From Nocardioides dokdonensis FR1436 (GTDB lineage Bacteria > Actinomycetota > Actinomycetes > Propionibacteriales > Nocardioidaceae), in NCBI RefSeq assembly GCF_001653335.1, contig NZ_CP015079.1:1550001-1614000 (forward strand): DNA of 64,000 bases, read 5' to 3'. The position numbers and the translations under genes were made by a program. Shown in pieces: positions 50,185 through 60,801 of the stretch; within the stretch, counting starts at the first letter, position 1; every line of letters begins with the position of its first letter. The notes beneath the pieces are model-generated. The model saw only the letters and a program-made list of their open reading frames with translations, ran no database searches and had not been told where the DNA came from.

Positions 50185-50781
50185 TTGTACGAAGGCGTCG
50201 TCCAGGACCTCATCGACGAGCTCGGGCGACTGCCCGGGGTCGGGCCGAAGGGCGCCCAGCGCATCGCGTTCCACCTGCTCCAGGCCGACCCCACCGACGT
50301 ACGCCGCCTGGCCGACGTGCTGATCGAGGTCAAGGCCAAGGTCAAGTTCTGCGAGGTGTGCTTCAACGTCTCGCAGGACGACCGGTGCCGGATCTGCCGC
50401 GACCCGCGCCGCGACCCCTCCGTGCTGTGCGTGGTGGAGGAGTACAAGGACGTCGTGGCGATCGAACGCACCCGGGAGTACCGCGGTCGCTACCACGTGC
50501 TGGGCGGGGCGATCAGCCCCATCGACGGCATCGGTCCCGACCAGCTGCGCATCCGTGAGCTGATGGCTCGCCTGGCGAGCGCGGAGGTCACCGAGGTCAT
50601 CCTGGCCACCGATCCCAACCTCGAGGGCGAGGCCACCGCGACCTACCTGACCCGGATGCTGAGGGTGATGGACTTGCGCGTGACGCGGTTGGCGAGTGGA
50701 CTGCCGGTGGGTGGGGACCTGGAGTACGCCGACGAGGTCACCCTCGGTCGGGCTTTCGCAGGAAGGCGGGCAGCAGAATGA
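50185..50781 (+). CDS. recR: recombination protein RecR
   Basis: A 198-residue protein: helix-hairpin-helix ([24 protein letters not shown]), zinc finger [16 protein letters not shown], and Toprim domain ([30 protein letters not shown]). RecR acts with RecF/RecO to load RecA on gapped DNA. The start is a TTG at 50185 (LYEGVVQDL), 9 nt after ybaB. The stop overlaps the next gene (ATGA). Confidence 0.96.
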   Translation: MYEGVVQDLIDELGRLPGVGPKGAQRIAFHLLQADPTDVRRLADVLIEVKAKVKFCEVCFNVSQDDRCRICRDPRRDPSVLCVVEEYKDVVAIERTREYRGRYHVLGGAISPIDGIGPDQLRIRELMARLASAEVTEVILATDPNLEGEATATYLTRMLRVMDLRVTRLASGLPVGGDLEYADEVTLGRAFAGRRAAE

Positions 50782-51440
50782 CCAGCAGCGCGACAGGCGG
50801 CACCGGCACGGACGAGACCGGCTCGCTCGAGCCCGCGGAGGCCGCGGGCGGCGATCCGCTCGCCGCGCTCGAGCTCGACGCCGAGACCGAGGAGTTCGCC
50901 CAGCAGATCGCCGACCAGGTGGCCAGCTTCCTGCTGGCACTGCGCGCGATCGCCCGCGAGGCCGACGGTGGCAGGGCGATCTCGCTGCTGCTGCTCGAGA
51001 TCAGCCAGGTCCTGCTGGCGGGAGCCCGTCTCGGCGCCCAGCAGGACTTCACGCTGCACTCGCGCTACCAGCCCGACGTGGGCCCGGAGCCGGACCTCGA
51101 CGAGATGCGCATGCGCCTGGCGCTGATGCTCGACAACATCGACACGTACAGCTTCGTCTTCGATCCCTACGTGCCCGAGGTGGTCGAGAGCCAGCTCTCC
51201 GACGACCTCGCTGCCATCGCCACGGACCTCGACACCGGTCTGCGCCACTACCGCCTCGGCAACGTGGGTGAGGCGCTGTGGTGGTGGCAGTTCTCCTACG
51301 TCTCCTCGTGGGGCAACCTCGCCGGCGCCGCGCTCAACGCGCTGCTCTCGGTGGTCGCCCACGACCGGCTCGACGTCGACCTGGACCTCGACGCCGACCA
51401 GGTCGCCGCCGCCGACGCGATGCTCTCCGACCCGGAGTAG
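50778..51440 (+). CDS. DUF5063-like protein
   Basis: A 220-residue soluble, acidic protein with an unstructured N-terminus. A helical core has [22 protein letters not shown] and [30 protein letters not shown], then a Trp-rich segment ([30 protein letters not shown]). This pattern fits DUF5063, a family often placed after recR in actinobacteria. Its function is unknown. It starts at an ATG overlapping the recR stop, so it is translated with recR. Confidence 0.8.
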   Translation: MTSSATGGTGTDETGSLEPAEAAGGDPLAALELDAETEEFAQQIADQVASFLLALRAIAREADGGRAISLLLLEISQVLLAGARLGAQQDFTLHSRYQPDVGPEPDLDEMRMRLALMLDNIDTYSFVFDPYVPEVVESQLSDDLAAIATDLDTGLRHYRLGNVGEALWWWQFSYVSSWGNLAGAALNALLSVVAHDRLDVDLDLDADQVAAADAMLSDPE

Positions 51441-51491
51441 GAGCCGAACCCGGCCGGTGAGATGGGCCCGCAGGTCCTGGAGGGCCCCCGG

Positions 51492-51497
51492 TAGACT
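51492..51497 (+). promoter_or_regulatory. candidate -10 box (TAGACT) for ask-asd
   Basis: TAGACT lies 63 nt before the ask GTG, in the gap after the DUF5063-like gene. A start near 51504 would give a leader of about 57 nt. No lysine riboswitch-like structure fits in so short a leader. Confidence 0.5.
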
Positions 51498-51560
51498 CTG
51501 GCTCCGGTCATGGTGCGCCGTTCGCGGCCACACTCCTCACACCGGAACGGGACTCTTGTC

Positions 51561-53887
<2,327 letters not shown>

Positions 53888-53910
53888 TCCTCGGCCTCGG
53901 CTGCCCCCGC

Positions 53911-53988
53911 AGGGGTGATTCCGGTTGCCGTTTGGTCACCAACCACAACGGATCACCCCTCGGCGGTGCCGTTTGGTCACCAACGGCA
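53911..53988 (+). repeat. paired R2 palindromes with an outer inverted repeat at a convergent junction
   Basis: Cores TTTGGTCACCAA belong to units starting at 53926 and 53967, 41 nt apart as at 30003/30044. An additional inverted repeat, AGGGGTGAT (53911-53919) and ATCACCCCT (53952-53960), encloses the first unit. The block separates converging asd and the membrane protein gene and is a probable bidirectional terminator. Confidence 0.8.
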
Positions 53989-54033
53989 GGACCCCGTCGG
54001 CCACGTCAGTCGACCCCGGGCGGGGTCGGTAGG

Positions 54034-54891
54034 TCAGTCGCGGGCCGGCTCGATCACCGCGGTGGTGAGCCAGTGCGAGAGCAGGAACGTGCCGATGGCG
54101 ACCAGCGGGATGACCAGGGCCATCCACGGCGACATCAGGGCGTCGACCAGGAACAGCAGCGCGATCACGCAGAGCAGGCCGACGGCCAGGAACGCCGTGC
54201 TGGTGGGGTCGGGGACGCCGAAGGCACGCAGCAGCGCGCCGCCCAGCACGACCATCGAGACCATGATGGCCAGCAGCAGGAAGAAGCCGGGGTTGCCGCA
54301 CGAGGGAGTGCCCTGCAGGACCTCGCACAGGCGCAGCGAGAGCCAGGTCAGGATCACGACTAGCACTCCGACCACCAGGCCGGTGACGACGGCGGCGGTG
54401 CGGCCCTGGAGGCCGGTCAGCGTCGTGCGCACCCGTGAGGGGCTGCGCGGTGCGGGCTCGGCCCCGACAGCCTCGGTGTCGGAGGGCGGGCGTACCTCAG
54501 GGGCCGAGATCACGGTCGTGTCGTCCCGGGCCGGCCGCGGCGTGGGCTCCGGCGCCGGGCGGCGCACGCGGACGGGGGCCGGCGCGGCCACGGGAGCGGG
54601 CTCCGAGGTCGGCTCGGTCTCGACCACGGGTTCGGTCTCGACCACGGGAGCGGTCTCGACGGCGGGCTCCGGCTCGTCCTCGACCTCGGGCACAGGGGCG
54701 ACCAGGGGTGCGGCCTCGACCACGGGTTCGTCGACCGGGTCCGTCAGCGGCAGCGTGGTCGTCGGGTCCGTTGAGGCGGTCTCGGGGGCCGGCTCAGCGG
54801 CGGTGTTCCTCTTCTTGCGTCCCCAGCGGCCCAGTCCCAGCGAGGGCGGCTCCAGGGACGGGGTGTCCGCGGAGCGGTCGTCGTCTGCCAT
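54034..54891 (-). CDS. membrane protein with long acidic Pro/Glu-rich N-terminus, unknown function
   Basis: A 285-residue protein. The first 160 residues are low-complexity and rich in Pro, Glu, Val and Thr (repeats such as VVETEPVVETEP). The C-terminal 120 residues hold four membrane helices (TAAVVTGLVVGVLVVILTWL, FFLLLAIMVSMVVLGGALL, AFLAVGLLCVIALLFLV, ALVIPLVAIGTFLLSHWL). The disordered part should be cytoplasmic and may be a phosphorylation or docking region. No family is recognised. A CAGACT hexamer 6 nt before the ATG is a weak leaderless signal. Confidence 0.75.
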   Translation of the reverse strand: MADDDRSADTPSLEPPSLGLGRWGRKKRNTAAEPAPETASTDPTTTLPLTDPVDEPVVEAAPLVAPVPEVEDEPEPAVETAPVVETEPVVETEPTSEPAPVAAPAPVRVRRPAPEPTPRPARDDTTVISAPEVRPPSDTEAVGAEPAPRSPSRVRTTLTGLQGRTAAVVTGLVVGVLVVILTWLSLRLCEVLQGTPSCGNPGFFLLLAIMVSMVVLGGALLRAFGVPDPTSTAFLAVGLLCVIALLFLVDALMSPWMALVIPLVAIGTFLLSHWLTTAVIEPARD

Positions 54892-54931
54892 GGCTGCAGT
54901 CTGTCACGGGAGGACCTCCCAGGAGACGGCT

Positions 54932-54962
54932 GAGGCCCGGATCCGCTGGGGATCCGGGCCTC
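54932..54962 (-). terminator. terminator of tRNA-Pro
   Basis: A perfect 13-bp stem (GAGGCCCGGATCC / GGATCCGGGCCTC) with a 5-nt loop lies 5 nt past the 3' end of the minus-strand tRNA. Confidence 0.85.
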
Positions 54963-54967
54963 TGCTG

Positions 54968-55041
54968 TCGGGCTGACAGGATTTGAACCTGCGGCCTCCT
55001 CGTCCCGAACGAGGCGCGCTACCAAGCTGCGCCACAGCCCG
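54968..55041 (-). tRNA. tRNA-Pro (anticodon CGG)
   Basis: On the minus strand CGGGCTG (from 55041) pairs with CAGCCCG, followed by A; CCA is not encoded. The loop TTCGGGA gives anticodon CGG for CCG codons. D-loop AGCTTGGTAGCGC and T-loop GGTTCAAATCC are standard. Confidence 0.97.
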
Positions 55042-55166
55042 ATGTGAGGCTCAGCCAAGGCTGACCCCACGAGCACCGGAGCATACCGGAGCCCGCGGGA
55101 CGTGCCCCAATCGGGTCTGGCTGCCGGACCCGCAGCGCGATCCGAGGAGCGACCCGCGGCGGGGCG

Positions 55167-56105
55167 TCAGGGCGCGAGCGGCAGGAACGTGAGCAGCGTG
55201 GCCTCGGGGCGGCAGGCGACACGGACCTGCGCGTAGGGGCTGGTGCCCAACCCGGCGCTCACGTGCAGCCACGCGGCGCCGCGGTCGCCCGGCTCCGAGT
55301 CGGCGGGGTGGCGGTGCAGGCCCCGGGCCCGCTCGGGCTCGAGGTCGCAGTTGGTGGTCAGCGCCCGTCCCCCGGGCAGGCAGACCTGGCCGCCGTGGGT
55401 GTGGCCCGCCAGGATCGCGTCGTGGCCGTCGGCGGCGAACTGGTCCAGGACGCGCAGGTACGGCGCGTGCGCGACCGCGAGGCGTACGTCGGCCCCGGGG
55501 TCGGCCGGTCCGGCGACGGCCGCCAGGTCGTCGTACTCGAGGTGCGGGTCGTCGACGCCCACGAACGCCAGGTCCAGGCCGTTGACCTCGAGCCGCCCGC
55601 GGGTGTTGGTCAGGTCGAGCCAGCCGTGCTCGACGAAGCGGGCGGTGAGGTCGCGCCACGGCAGCTGGGGCACGTCGGTGTGGCGAGTGCCGTCGTCGGG
55701 CAGCACGTAGCGCAGCGGGTTGCGCAGCCGCGGCTCGTAGTAGTCGTTGGACCCGTGCACGAACACGCCGGGCACGTCGAGCAGCGGCCCGAGGGAGTCG
55801 GTGACCGCCGGCACGGCGCCCTGGTGGGCCAGGTTGTCCCCGGTGTCGACCACGAGGTCGGGCCGCAGCGTCGCCAGCCCGGCCAGCCACTCCTGCTTGC
55901 GGTGGTGGCGCGGGGTCATGTGCACGTCGCTGAGGTGCAGCACGCGCAGCGGGTCCGCGCCGGGGGGCAGGAGGGGCACCTCGACCCGCCGCAGCGTGAA
56001 CTGCCGGGTCTCACGCACGGCGTACGCCGTGACGGCGGCACCGCCGACGGCCGCGGCCCCGAGGAGGGCGGCGCTGCCACGGGCGAGAAGCGGGGTCAGG
56101 CTCAC
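55167..56105 (-). CDS. membrane-anchored metallophosphoesterase (calcineurin-like)
   Basis: A 312-residue protein with an N-terminal anchor (LLARGSAALLGAAAVGGAAVTAYAV) and a binuclear metallophosphoesterase domain. Metal-ligand motifs are LHLSDVHM, VVDTGDNLA, HGSNDYY (GNHD-like with Ser-Asn-Asp), VAHAPYL and LAGHTHGGQ. It resembles YkuE/UDP-2,3-diacylglucosamine-type hydrolases; the substrate is unknown. In Mycobacterium tuberculosis a homologue (Rv3683) also lies beside ponA2. The GTG start is 27 nt from the divergent GatB/YqeY gene, so their promoters overlap. Confidence 0.9.
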   Translation of the reverse strand: MSLTPLLARGSAALLGAAAVGGAAVTAYAVRETRQFTLRRVEVPLLPPGADPLRVLHLSDVHMTPRHHRKQEWLAGLATLRPDLVVDTGDNLAHQGAVPAVTDSLGPLLDVPGVFVHGSNDYYEPRLRNPLRYVLPDDGTRHTDVPQLPWRDLTARFVEHGWLDLTNTRGRLEVNGLDLAFVGVDDPHLEYDDLAAVAGPADPGADVRLAVAHAPYLRVLDQFAADGHDAILAGHTHGGQVCLPGGRALTTNCDLEPERARGLHRHPADSEPGDRGAAWLHVSAGLGTSPYAQVRVACRPEATLLTFLPLAP

Positions 56106-56131
56106 CGGGACAGGCTGTCACAATGTCGGGC

Positions 56132-56590
56132 ATGAGCACCCTCAAGGACCAGCTGCGCGCCGACCTGACCACTGCGATGAAGGCCCGGGACCAGGTGCGT
56201 TCCTCGACGCTGCGGATGGTCATCTCCGCGATCTCGAACGCCGAGGTCGCCGGGAAGACCGCGCGCGAGCTCTCCGACGAGGAGGTCGTGGCCGTCCTGG
56301 CCGCCGAGGCCAAGAAGCGCCGCGAGGCCGCGACCGCGTTCGCCGACGGCGGTCGCGAGGAGAGTGCCGAGAAGGAGCGCGTCGAGGCCGAGGTGATCGC
56401 GGTCTACCTGCCCGAGCAGCTCGACGCCGCCGAGATCGAGCGGATCGTCACCGAGGCGGTCGCCTCCACCGGCGCCGCCGGCGAGGGCATGAAGGCGATG
56501 GGCAAGGTGATGGGCGTGGTGCAGCCCCAGGTCAAGGGTCGCGCCGACGGCGGCGTCGTGGCGGCCGAGGTCCGTCGCCAGCTCGCCTGA
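56132..56590 (+). CDS. GatB/YqeY domain-containing protein
   Basis: A 152-residue protein of the YqeY family: STLKDQLRADLTTAMKARDQVRSSTLRMV, ELSDEEVVAVLAAEAKKRREAA, VIAVYLPEQLDAAEIERIV and the tRNA-binding-like GEGMKAMGKVMGVVQPQVKGRADGGVV. It is a stand-alone relative of the C-terminal domain of the GatB amidotransferase subunit; its role is not established. The ATG at 56132 is preferred over one at 56123 because a CACAAT hexamer lies exactly 7 nt before it, matching the leaderless spacing seen elsewhere. Confidence 0.92.
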   Translation: MSTLKDQLRADLTTAMKARDQVRSSTLRMVISAISNAEVAGKTARELSDEEVVAVLAAEAKKRREAATAFADGGREESAEKERVEAEVIAVYLPEQLDAAEIERIVTEAVASTGAAGEGMKAMGKVMGVVQPQVKGRADGGVVAAEVRRQLA

Positions 56591-56633
56591 GCCCGCTCAC
56601 GCGCCCCGGCGGGCCGGTCCAGCGGTGGGGCGG

Positions 56634-59006
56634 TCAGCGCCGCCCGTTCCCGTTCCCGGTGCCGTTGCCGTTCTTGTTGTTCTTGCCGCCGCCGTTGCCG
56701 CCCCCGTTGCCGCCGCCACCACCGTTGTTGCTGGACGGCGGGGGCGGGGGAGGCACCGGGGTCCCGTTGGACTGGTAGAGCGTGATCTGCGATCCCGAGG
56801 GCGCGGTGCCGCTCGGCGAGCTGTAGGCGACGGTGCCGGAGGAGTACGAGGAGTTCACGTAGCCGCCGTAGCTGACGCCGAAGCCGGCGTCCTCGAGCAC
56901 CTGGCGGGCGCCCTCGACACTCATCCCGCTCACCGCAGGCACCGAGATCGTCACGCCGTTGACGACGGTGGCGTCGGGTGAGGAGAAGGGCGTGTTGGCC
57001 AGGTCGTCGTCGATGGCCTTCATCGCATCGCCCCAGATCGGGCCGGCGTACCCGGAGCCCGAGGCGGCCGAGATGTACTGCCCGCCGACGAACTGACCGG
57101 TCAGGCTGATCGGGGTGCCGAGCTGGTTGGCGCCGGCGATCATCGCGGCAGCGGCCATCTCGGGGGTGTAGCCCACGAACCAGACGGAGCGCCCGTTCTG
57201 CGTGGTGCCGGTCTTGCCGCCCGCGGGGCTGTCCAGCGCCTCGTTCTGGGCGAAGCCACCCGGGGCGATCACGCCGGTCAGGATGTCGTTGACCGCGTCG
57301 GCCGTGGAGGTCTTGAGGACCTGGCGGCACTTGGCGGGGTACTCCTTGAGCACGTTGCCGTTGGCGTCCTCGATCGAGGTGACCGGTCGCGAGGCGCAGT
57401 GCTGACCACGCGCAGCGAACGTCGCGTAGGCCTCGGCCATCTCCAGCGGGCTCACGTCGGCGACGCCGAGCGGGAAGGAGGGCACCATCTCGCGGGACTT
57501 GTCGGTGAGCTGGATGCCCATCTTCTTGGCCAGCTGGTAGGGCTGGCACAGGCCGGTGCGCTGGGCCAGCTGGATGTAGAAGGTGTTCACCGACTTCTGG
57601 GTGCCGGTGTAGAGGTCGAAGGTGCCCTCGCCGGTGGAGTTCCCGACGGGGTAGGTGTCGGTGGACTGGTAGCTCTGCCCGCCGCACACCCGGAACGAGC
57701 TCTGCGCCACCTCGATCTGCTGGGGGCTGTTGATCTGGGTGTTGAGCGGGATGCCCTGCTCGATGGCGGCCGCGAGCACGAAGACCTTGAAGGTCGAGCC
57801 CGGCTGGAAGCCGCCCGAGTCGCCGTACTTCTGCGGCACCACGTAGTTGAGGTAGGTCTGCCCCGGGCCCTTGCCGATCGGGCGCGACTGCGCCAGCGCC
57901 CGCACCTGGCCGGTGCCCGGCTCGACCATCGCGAGGCCGCCGATGGCCTGGTCGGTGGGGTAGACGTGCGCGCTGACGGCCGCATCGGCGGCGCTCTGGT
58001 AGTCCTGGTCGAGCGTGGTGCGGATCGTCAGGCCGCCGGACTCCAGCAGCGAGCGACGCTCCTTCTTGGTCTCGCCCAGGGCCGGGTCGGTGACCAGGTA
58101 GCGCAGCACGTAGTCGCAGAAGAAGGGGGCGGCGGTGAACACGCACCCGTTGGAGGTCTTCTGCGTCTTCAGGGCCAACGGCTTGTCCTGCAGGCGCCGG
58201 GTCCGCTTGTCGTTGAGGACCCCCAGGTCCGCGAGGCGGCCCAGCACCACGTTGCGGCGCTCGGTGGCCCGCTCGGGGTTGTCGGTGGGGTCGTAGCCGT
58301 TGGGGTTCTTCACCAGGCCCGCGAGCAGCGCCGACTGCTGCATGTTCAGCTTGGAGGCGTTGACGCTGAAGTAGTGCTGCGCCGCGGCCTGCACGCCGTA
58401 GGCACCGTCGCCGAAGTAGGCGATGTTGAGGTAGCGCTCGAGGATCCAGTCCTTGGAGTGGCGCTGCTCCATGGCCACGGCGTAGCGCAGCTCCTTGAGC
58501 TTGCGGGCGTACGTCGTCGCGGTGGCCGCCTTCAGCTCCTCGGGGGTCTTGGCCTGGGTCACGAGCGTCTGCTTGACCAGCTGCTGGGTGATCGAGGAGC
58601 CGCCCTGGACGTCGCCGCCCTCGGCCTGGTTGGTCACGAAGGCGCGCAGCGTGCCGCGCACGTCGAGCGCACCGTGCTCGTAGTAGCGCGCGTCCTCGAC
58701 CCCGACGATGGCCTTCACCATCTTGCGGGACACCTGGGCCAGCGGCACCTCGACCCGGTTCTGGTCGTAGAGCGTGGCCAGGGTGCCGCCCGAGGCGTCG
58801 AGGATGGTGGTCTTCTGGGCCAGCGTCTCGGTCTCGAGCTCGGCGGGCAGCTGGTCCATGGTGTCGGCGATGTTGCGCGCGCCGATGCCGACGATGCCCG
58901 CGAACGGGATCGCGAGGCCGGCGACCACGACGCCGAGCACGGCGGAGATCGCGACCATCACCGCGAGGTGGGAGAGGACGCGGCTGGCTGGGCGGGGCGC
59001 GGGCAT
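56634..59006 (-). CDS. ponA2: bifunctional penicillin-binding protein with PASTA domain, PonA2
   Basis: A 790-residue class A PBP. One membrane helix (residues 10-40) is followed by a GT51 glycosyltransferase (VEDARYYEHGALDVRG, GGSSITQQLVKQ) and a transpeptidase with GSTFKVF (catalytic Ser), SVNTF and KTGTT. One PASTA domain follows (ISVPAVSGMSVEGARQVLEDAGF), then a Gly/Asn/Pro low-complexity tail of about 50 residues. It polymerises and cross-links peptidoglycan. The neighbouring whiB4 and ArsA-like genes match the order around M. tuberculosis ponA2 (Rv3682). The ATG at 59006 has a TACTCT box 7 nt upstream. Confidence 0.95.
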   Translation of the reverse strand: MPAPRPASRVLSHLAVMVAISAVLGVVVAGLAIPFAGIVGIGARNIADTMDQLPAELETETLAQKTTILDASGGTLATLYDQNRVEVPLAQVSRKMVKAIVGVEDARYYEHGALDVRGTLRAFVTNQAEGGDVQGGSSITQQLVKQTLVTQAKTPEELKAATATTYARKLKELRYAVAMEQRHSKDWILERYLNIAYFGDGAYGVQAAAQHYFSVNASKLNMQQSALLAGLVKNPNGYDPTDNPERATERRNVVLGRLADLGVLNDKRTRRLQDKPLALKTQKTSNGCVFTAAPFFCDYVLRYLVTDPALGETKKERRSLLESGGLTIRTTLDQDYQSAADAAVSAHVYPTDQAIGGLAMVEPGTGQVRALAQSRPIGKGPGQTYLNYVVPQKYGDSGGFQPGSTFKVFVLAAAIEQGIPLNTQINSPQQIEVAQSSFRVCGGQSYQSTDTYPVGNSTGEGTFDLYTGTQKSVNTFYIQLAQRTGLCQPYQLAKKMGIQLTDKSREMVPSFPLGVADVSPLEMAEAYATFAARGQHCASRPVTSIEDANGNVLKEYPAKCRQVLKTSTADAVNDILTGVIAPGGFAQNEALDSPAGGKTGTTQNGRSVWFVGYTPEMAAAAMIAGANQLGTPISLTGQFVGGQYISAASGSGYAGPIWGDAMKAIDDDLANTPFSSPDATVVNGVTISVPAVSGMSVEGARQVLEDAGFGVSYGGYVNSSYSSGTVAYSSPSGTAPSGSQITLYQSNGTPVPPPPPPSSNNGGGGGNGGGNGGGKNNKNGNGTGNGNGRR

Positions 59007-59013
59007 GGCTCCC

Positions 59014-59019
59014 AGAGTA
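59014..59019 (-). promoter_or_regulatory. -10 box (TACTCT) for leaderless ponA2 mRNA
   Basis: On the minus strand TACTCT is followed by 7 nt and the ATG at 59006. Confidence 0.6.
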
Positions 59020-59107
59020 CGGGAGCGGCCGAGGCCGGCTCCATCGCCGCGACCCCGCCCCCATACACCCGATCCACGCCCCGGATGGTCCGGACCACGC
59101 GCATCTA

Positions 59108-59142
59108 GTCATTTTGGACTACGTCTTAACAGTCGAAATGAC
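59108..59142. promoter_or_regulatory. nested inverted repeat in the ponA2-whiB4 divergent region
   Basis: GTCATTT (59108) pairs with AAATGAC (59136-59142), and inside it GACT (59117) pairs with AGTC (59131-59134), around ACGTCTTAAC. It is the most AT-rich stretch nearby, about 120-155 nt before whiB4. It could be an operator or part of the whiB4 promoter; TACTGT at 59169-59174 is a candidate -10 box. The rest of this 258-nt gap shows no gene. Confidence 0.45.
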
Positions 59143-59264
59143 CTGTCCCCCTGCGAGCTGCACCCCTTTACTGTCTACAGGGACATGAGATCGCGATCAC
59201 ACCGACCCCAAGGACGTCTGGGAACGAGGTGGTCCGGTCTCGCGACAAGGATGGGGACATTGTC

Positions 59265-59561
59265 ATGTGGGTTGAAGACTGGACTCCGCGCGCCGCCTGC
59301 AGGGCGGCGCAGCCGGATCAGCTGTTCGTGCGAGGCGCCGAGCAGAACAAGGCCAAGCAGCTGTGCCAAGGCTGCCCGGTGCGCACCGAGTGCCTCGCCG
59401 AGGCGCTGGACAACCAGATCGAGTGGGGCGTGTGGGGCGGCATGACCGAGCGTGAGCGCCGAGCGCTGCTGCGCCGGCGTCCGGCCGCCTCGTGGCGCTC
59501 GGTGCTGGAGAACGCCCGCACCCGGGGCACGGTCGAGGCGGCGCCGGTCAGCGCCCGCTGA
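59265..59561 (+). CDS. whiB4: WhiB-family redox transcription factor, WhiB4 by synteny
   Basis: A 98-residue Wbl protein with four cysteines for a 4Fe-4S cluster: Cys12, Cys34, Cys37 and Cys43 (LCQGCPVRTEC). The IEWGVWGGMTERERRALLRR turn and basic helix follow. It binds DNA or sigma factor according to cluster state. Its position between divergent ponA2 and convergent ArsA-like ATPases equals that of M. tuberculosis whiB4 (Rv3681c), which responds to oxidative stress. The ATG at 59265 begins the family match; the frame opens at 59229. Confidence 0.9.
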   Translation: MWVEDWTPRAACRAAQPDQLFVRGAEQNKAKQLCQGCPVRTECLAEALDNQIEWGVWGGMTERERRALLRRRPAASWRSVLENARTRGTVEAAPVSAR

Positions 59562-59616
59562 GGCGCCTCGAGCAGCACGGGACCCAGCACCGGGCCCAGC
59601 ACGGGGCCCGATCCAC

Positions 59617-60801
59617 CTAGGCCGACGTCGGCTCGCTGCCCAGCAGCGAGCCGATCCGGCGCAGTCCGTCCAGGTCGTGCACGTCCCCTGCGAGCGCAGG
59701 GACCACGGTGGTGGCCACGTCGGGGTGCGCCGCTGCGAAGCGACCGCACAGCTCGGCCTCGCGCTGCACCAGGCGCACGCGATCGGCGTGCAGGCGCAGC
59801 AACCCCGCGCCGAGGTCATGCGAGTCGTCGGCGCGCAACCGCTCGGAGGCGGCCATCGCCTCGTCGGCCGACAGGTCGCCGCACGCCGCCGGGCTCGCGC
59901 GGTTGACCACCAGCCCGGCCAACGGCATGTCGTCGCCGCGCAGCCGCTCGACGAAGTACGCCGCCTCGCGCAGCGCGTCCGGCTCGGGCGCGGCGATCAC
60001 CACGAACGCGGTGCCCTCGGCCTGCAGCAGCGCGTAGGTGCGCTGCGCCCGCTGGCGGAACCCGCCGAAGACCGTGTCGAGGGCGGTGACAAAGGTCTGC
60101 AGGTCGGTGAGCACCTGGGCGCCCAGGATCTTGGTCAGCGCCCCGGTCACCACACCCAGGCCGGCGGTCACCAACCGGGCCGGGCCCTTCGCGGGCATCA
60201 GCATCAGGCGGATGAAGCGACCGTCGAGGAAGCGGGAGAGCCGCTCGGGGGCGTCGAGGAAGTCCAGCGCCGAGCGCGAGGGCGGGGTGTCGACCACGAT
60301 CAGGTCGTAGGTGCCGTCACGCCGGGCGGCGGCGTGGATCTGGCCCAGCTTCTCCATCGCCATGTACTCCTGCGTGCCGGCGAACGAGCTCGACAGGGCG
60401 ACGTAGAAGGGGTTCTCGAGGATCTGGCGGGCCTTCTCGGGGGTGGCCTGGCTCTCCACCACCTCGTCGAAGGTGCGCTTCATGTCGAGCATCATCGCGT
60501 CGAGGTGGCCCTCGCCCTCGACGCCGGCCACCGGGCGCGGGGTGTTGTCGAGCTCCTCGATGCCCATCGACTGCGCCAGGCGCCGGGCCGGGTCGATGGT
60601 CAGCACCACGACCTTGCGACCCCGCTCGGCGGCCCGCAGCGCCAGCGCCGCCGAGGTCGTGGTCTTGCCCACCCCGCCGGAACCGGTGCAGACGATGATG
60701 CCGGTCGTGGGGTCGTCGAGCAGGGCGTCGACGTCGAGGTGGGGGGCCTGGGCGGGGTGCGCGGCCAGCGGACCCACGCGGGGGCGCGGTCGTGGGCTCA
60801 T
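59617..60801 (-). CDS. ArsA/GET3-family ATPase (second copy)
   Basis: A 394-residue P-loop ATPase with deviant Walker A VCTGSGGVGKTTTSAALAL (near residue 37), switch I TIDPARRLA, switch II DLIVVDTPPSRSALDFLD and an ArsA-like C-terminal half. Arsenic-binding cysteines of ArsA are absent. The family in actinobacteria (Rv3679/Rv3680 pair) is linked to membrane insertion or anion handling, unproven here. The ATG overlaps the stop of the upstream ATPase gene (ATGA), so the two form a pair. Confidence 0.9.
   Translation of the reverse strand: MSPRPRPRVGPLAAHPAQAPHLDVDALLDDPTTGIIVCTGSGGVGKTTTSAALALRAAERGRKVVVLTIDPARRLAQSMGIEELDNTPRPVAGVEGEGHLDAMMLDMKRTFDEVVESQATPEKARQILENPFYVALSSSFAGTQEYMAMEKLGQIHAAARRDGTYDLIVVDTPPSRSALDFLDAPERLSRFLDGRFIRLMLMPAKGPARLVTAGLGVVTGALTKILGAQVLTDLQTFVTALDTVFGGFRQRAQRTYALLQAEGTAFVVIAAPEPDALREAAYFVERLRGDDMPLAGLVVNRASPAACGDLSADEAMAASERLRADDSHDLGAGLLRLHADRVRLVQREAELCGRFAAAHPDVATTVVPALAGDVHDLDGLRRIGSLLGSEPTSA

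Noticed and set aside
51498..51560. Lysine riboswitch upstream of ask
   Set aside because: The predicted leader is under 60 nt, too short, and no L-box-like elements are visible.
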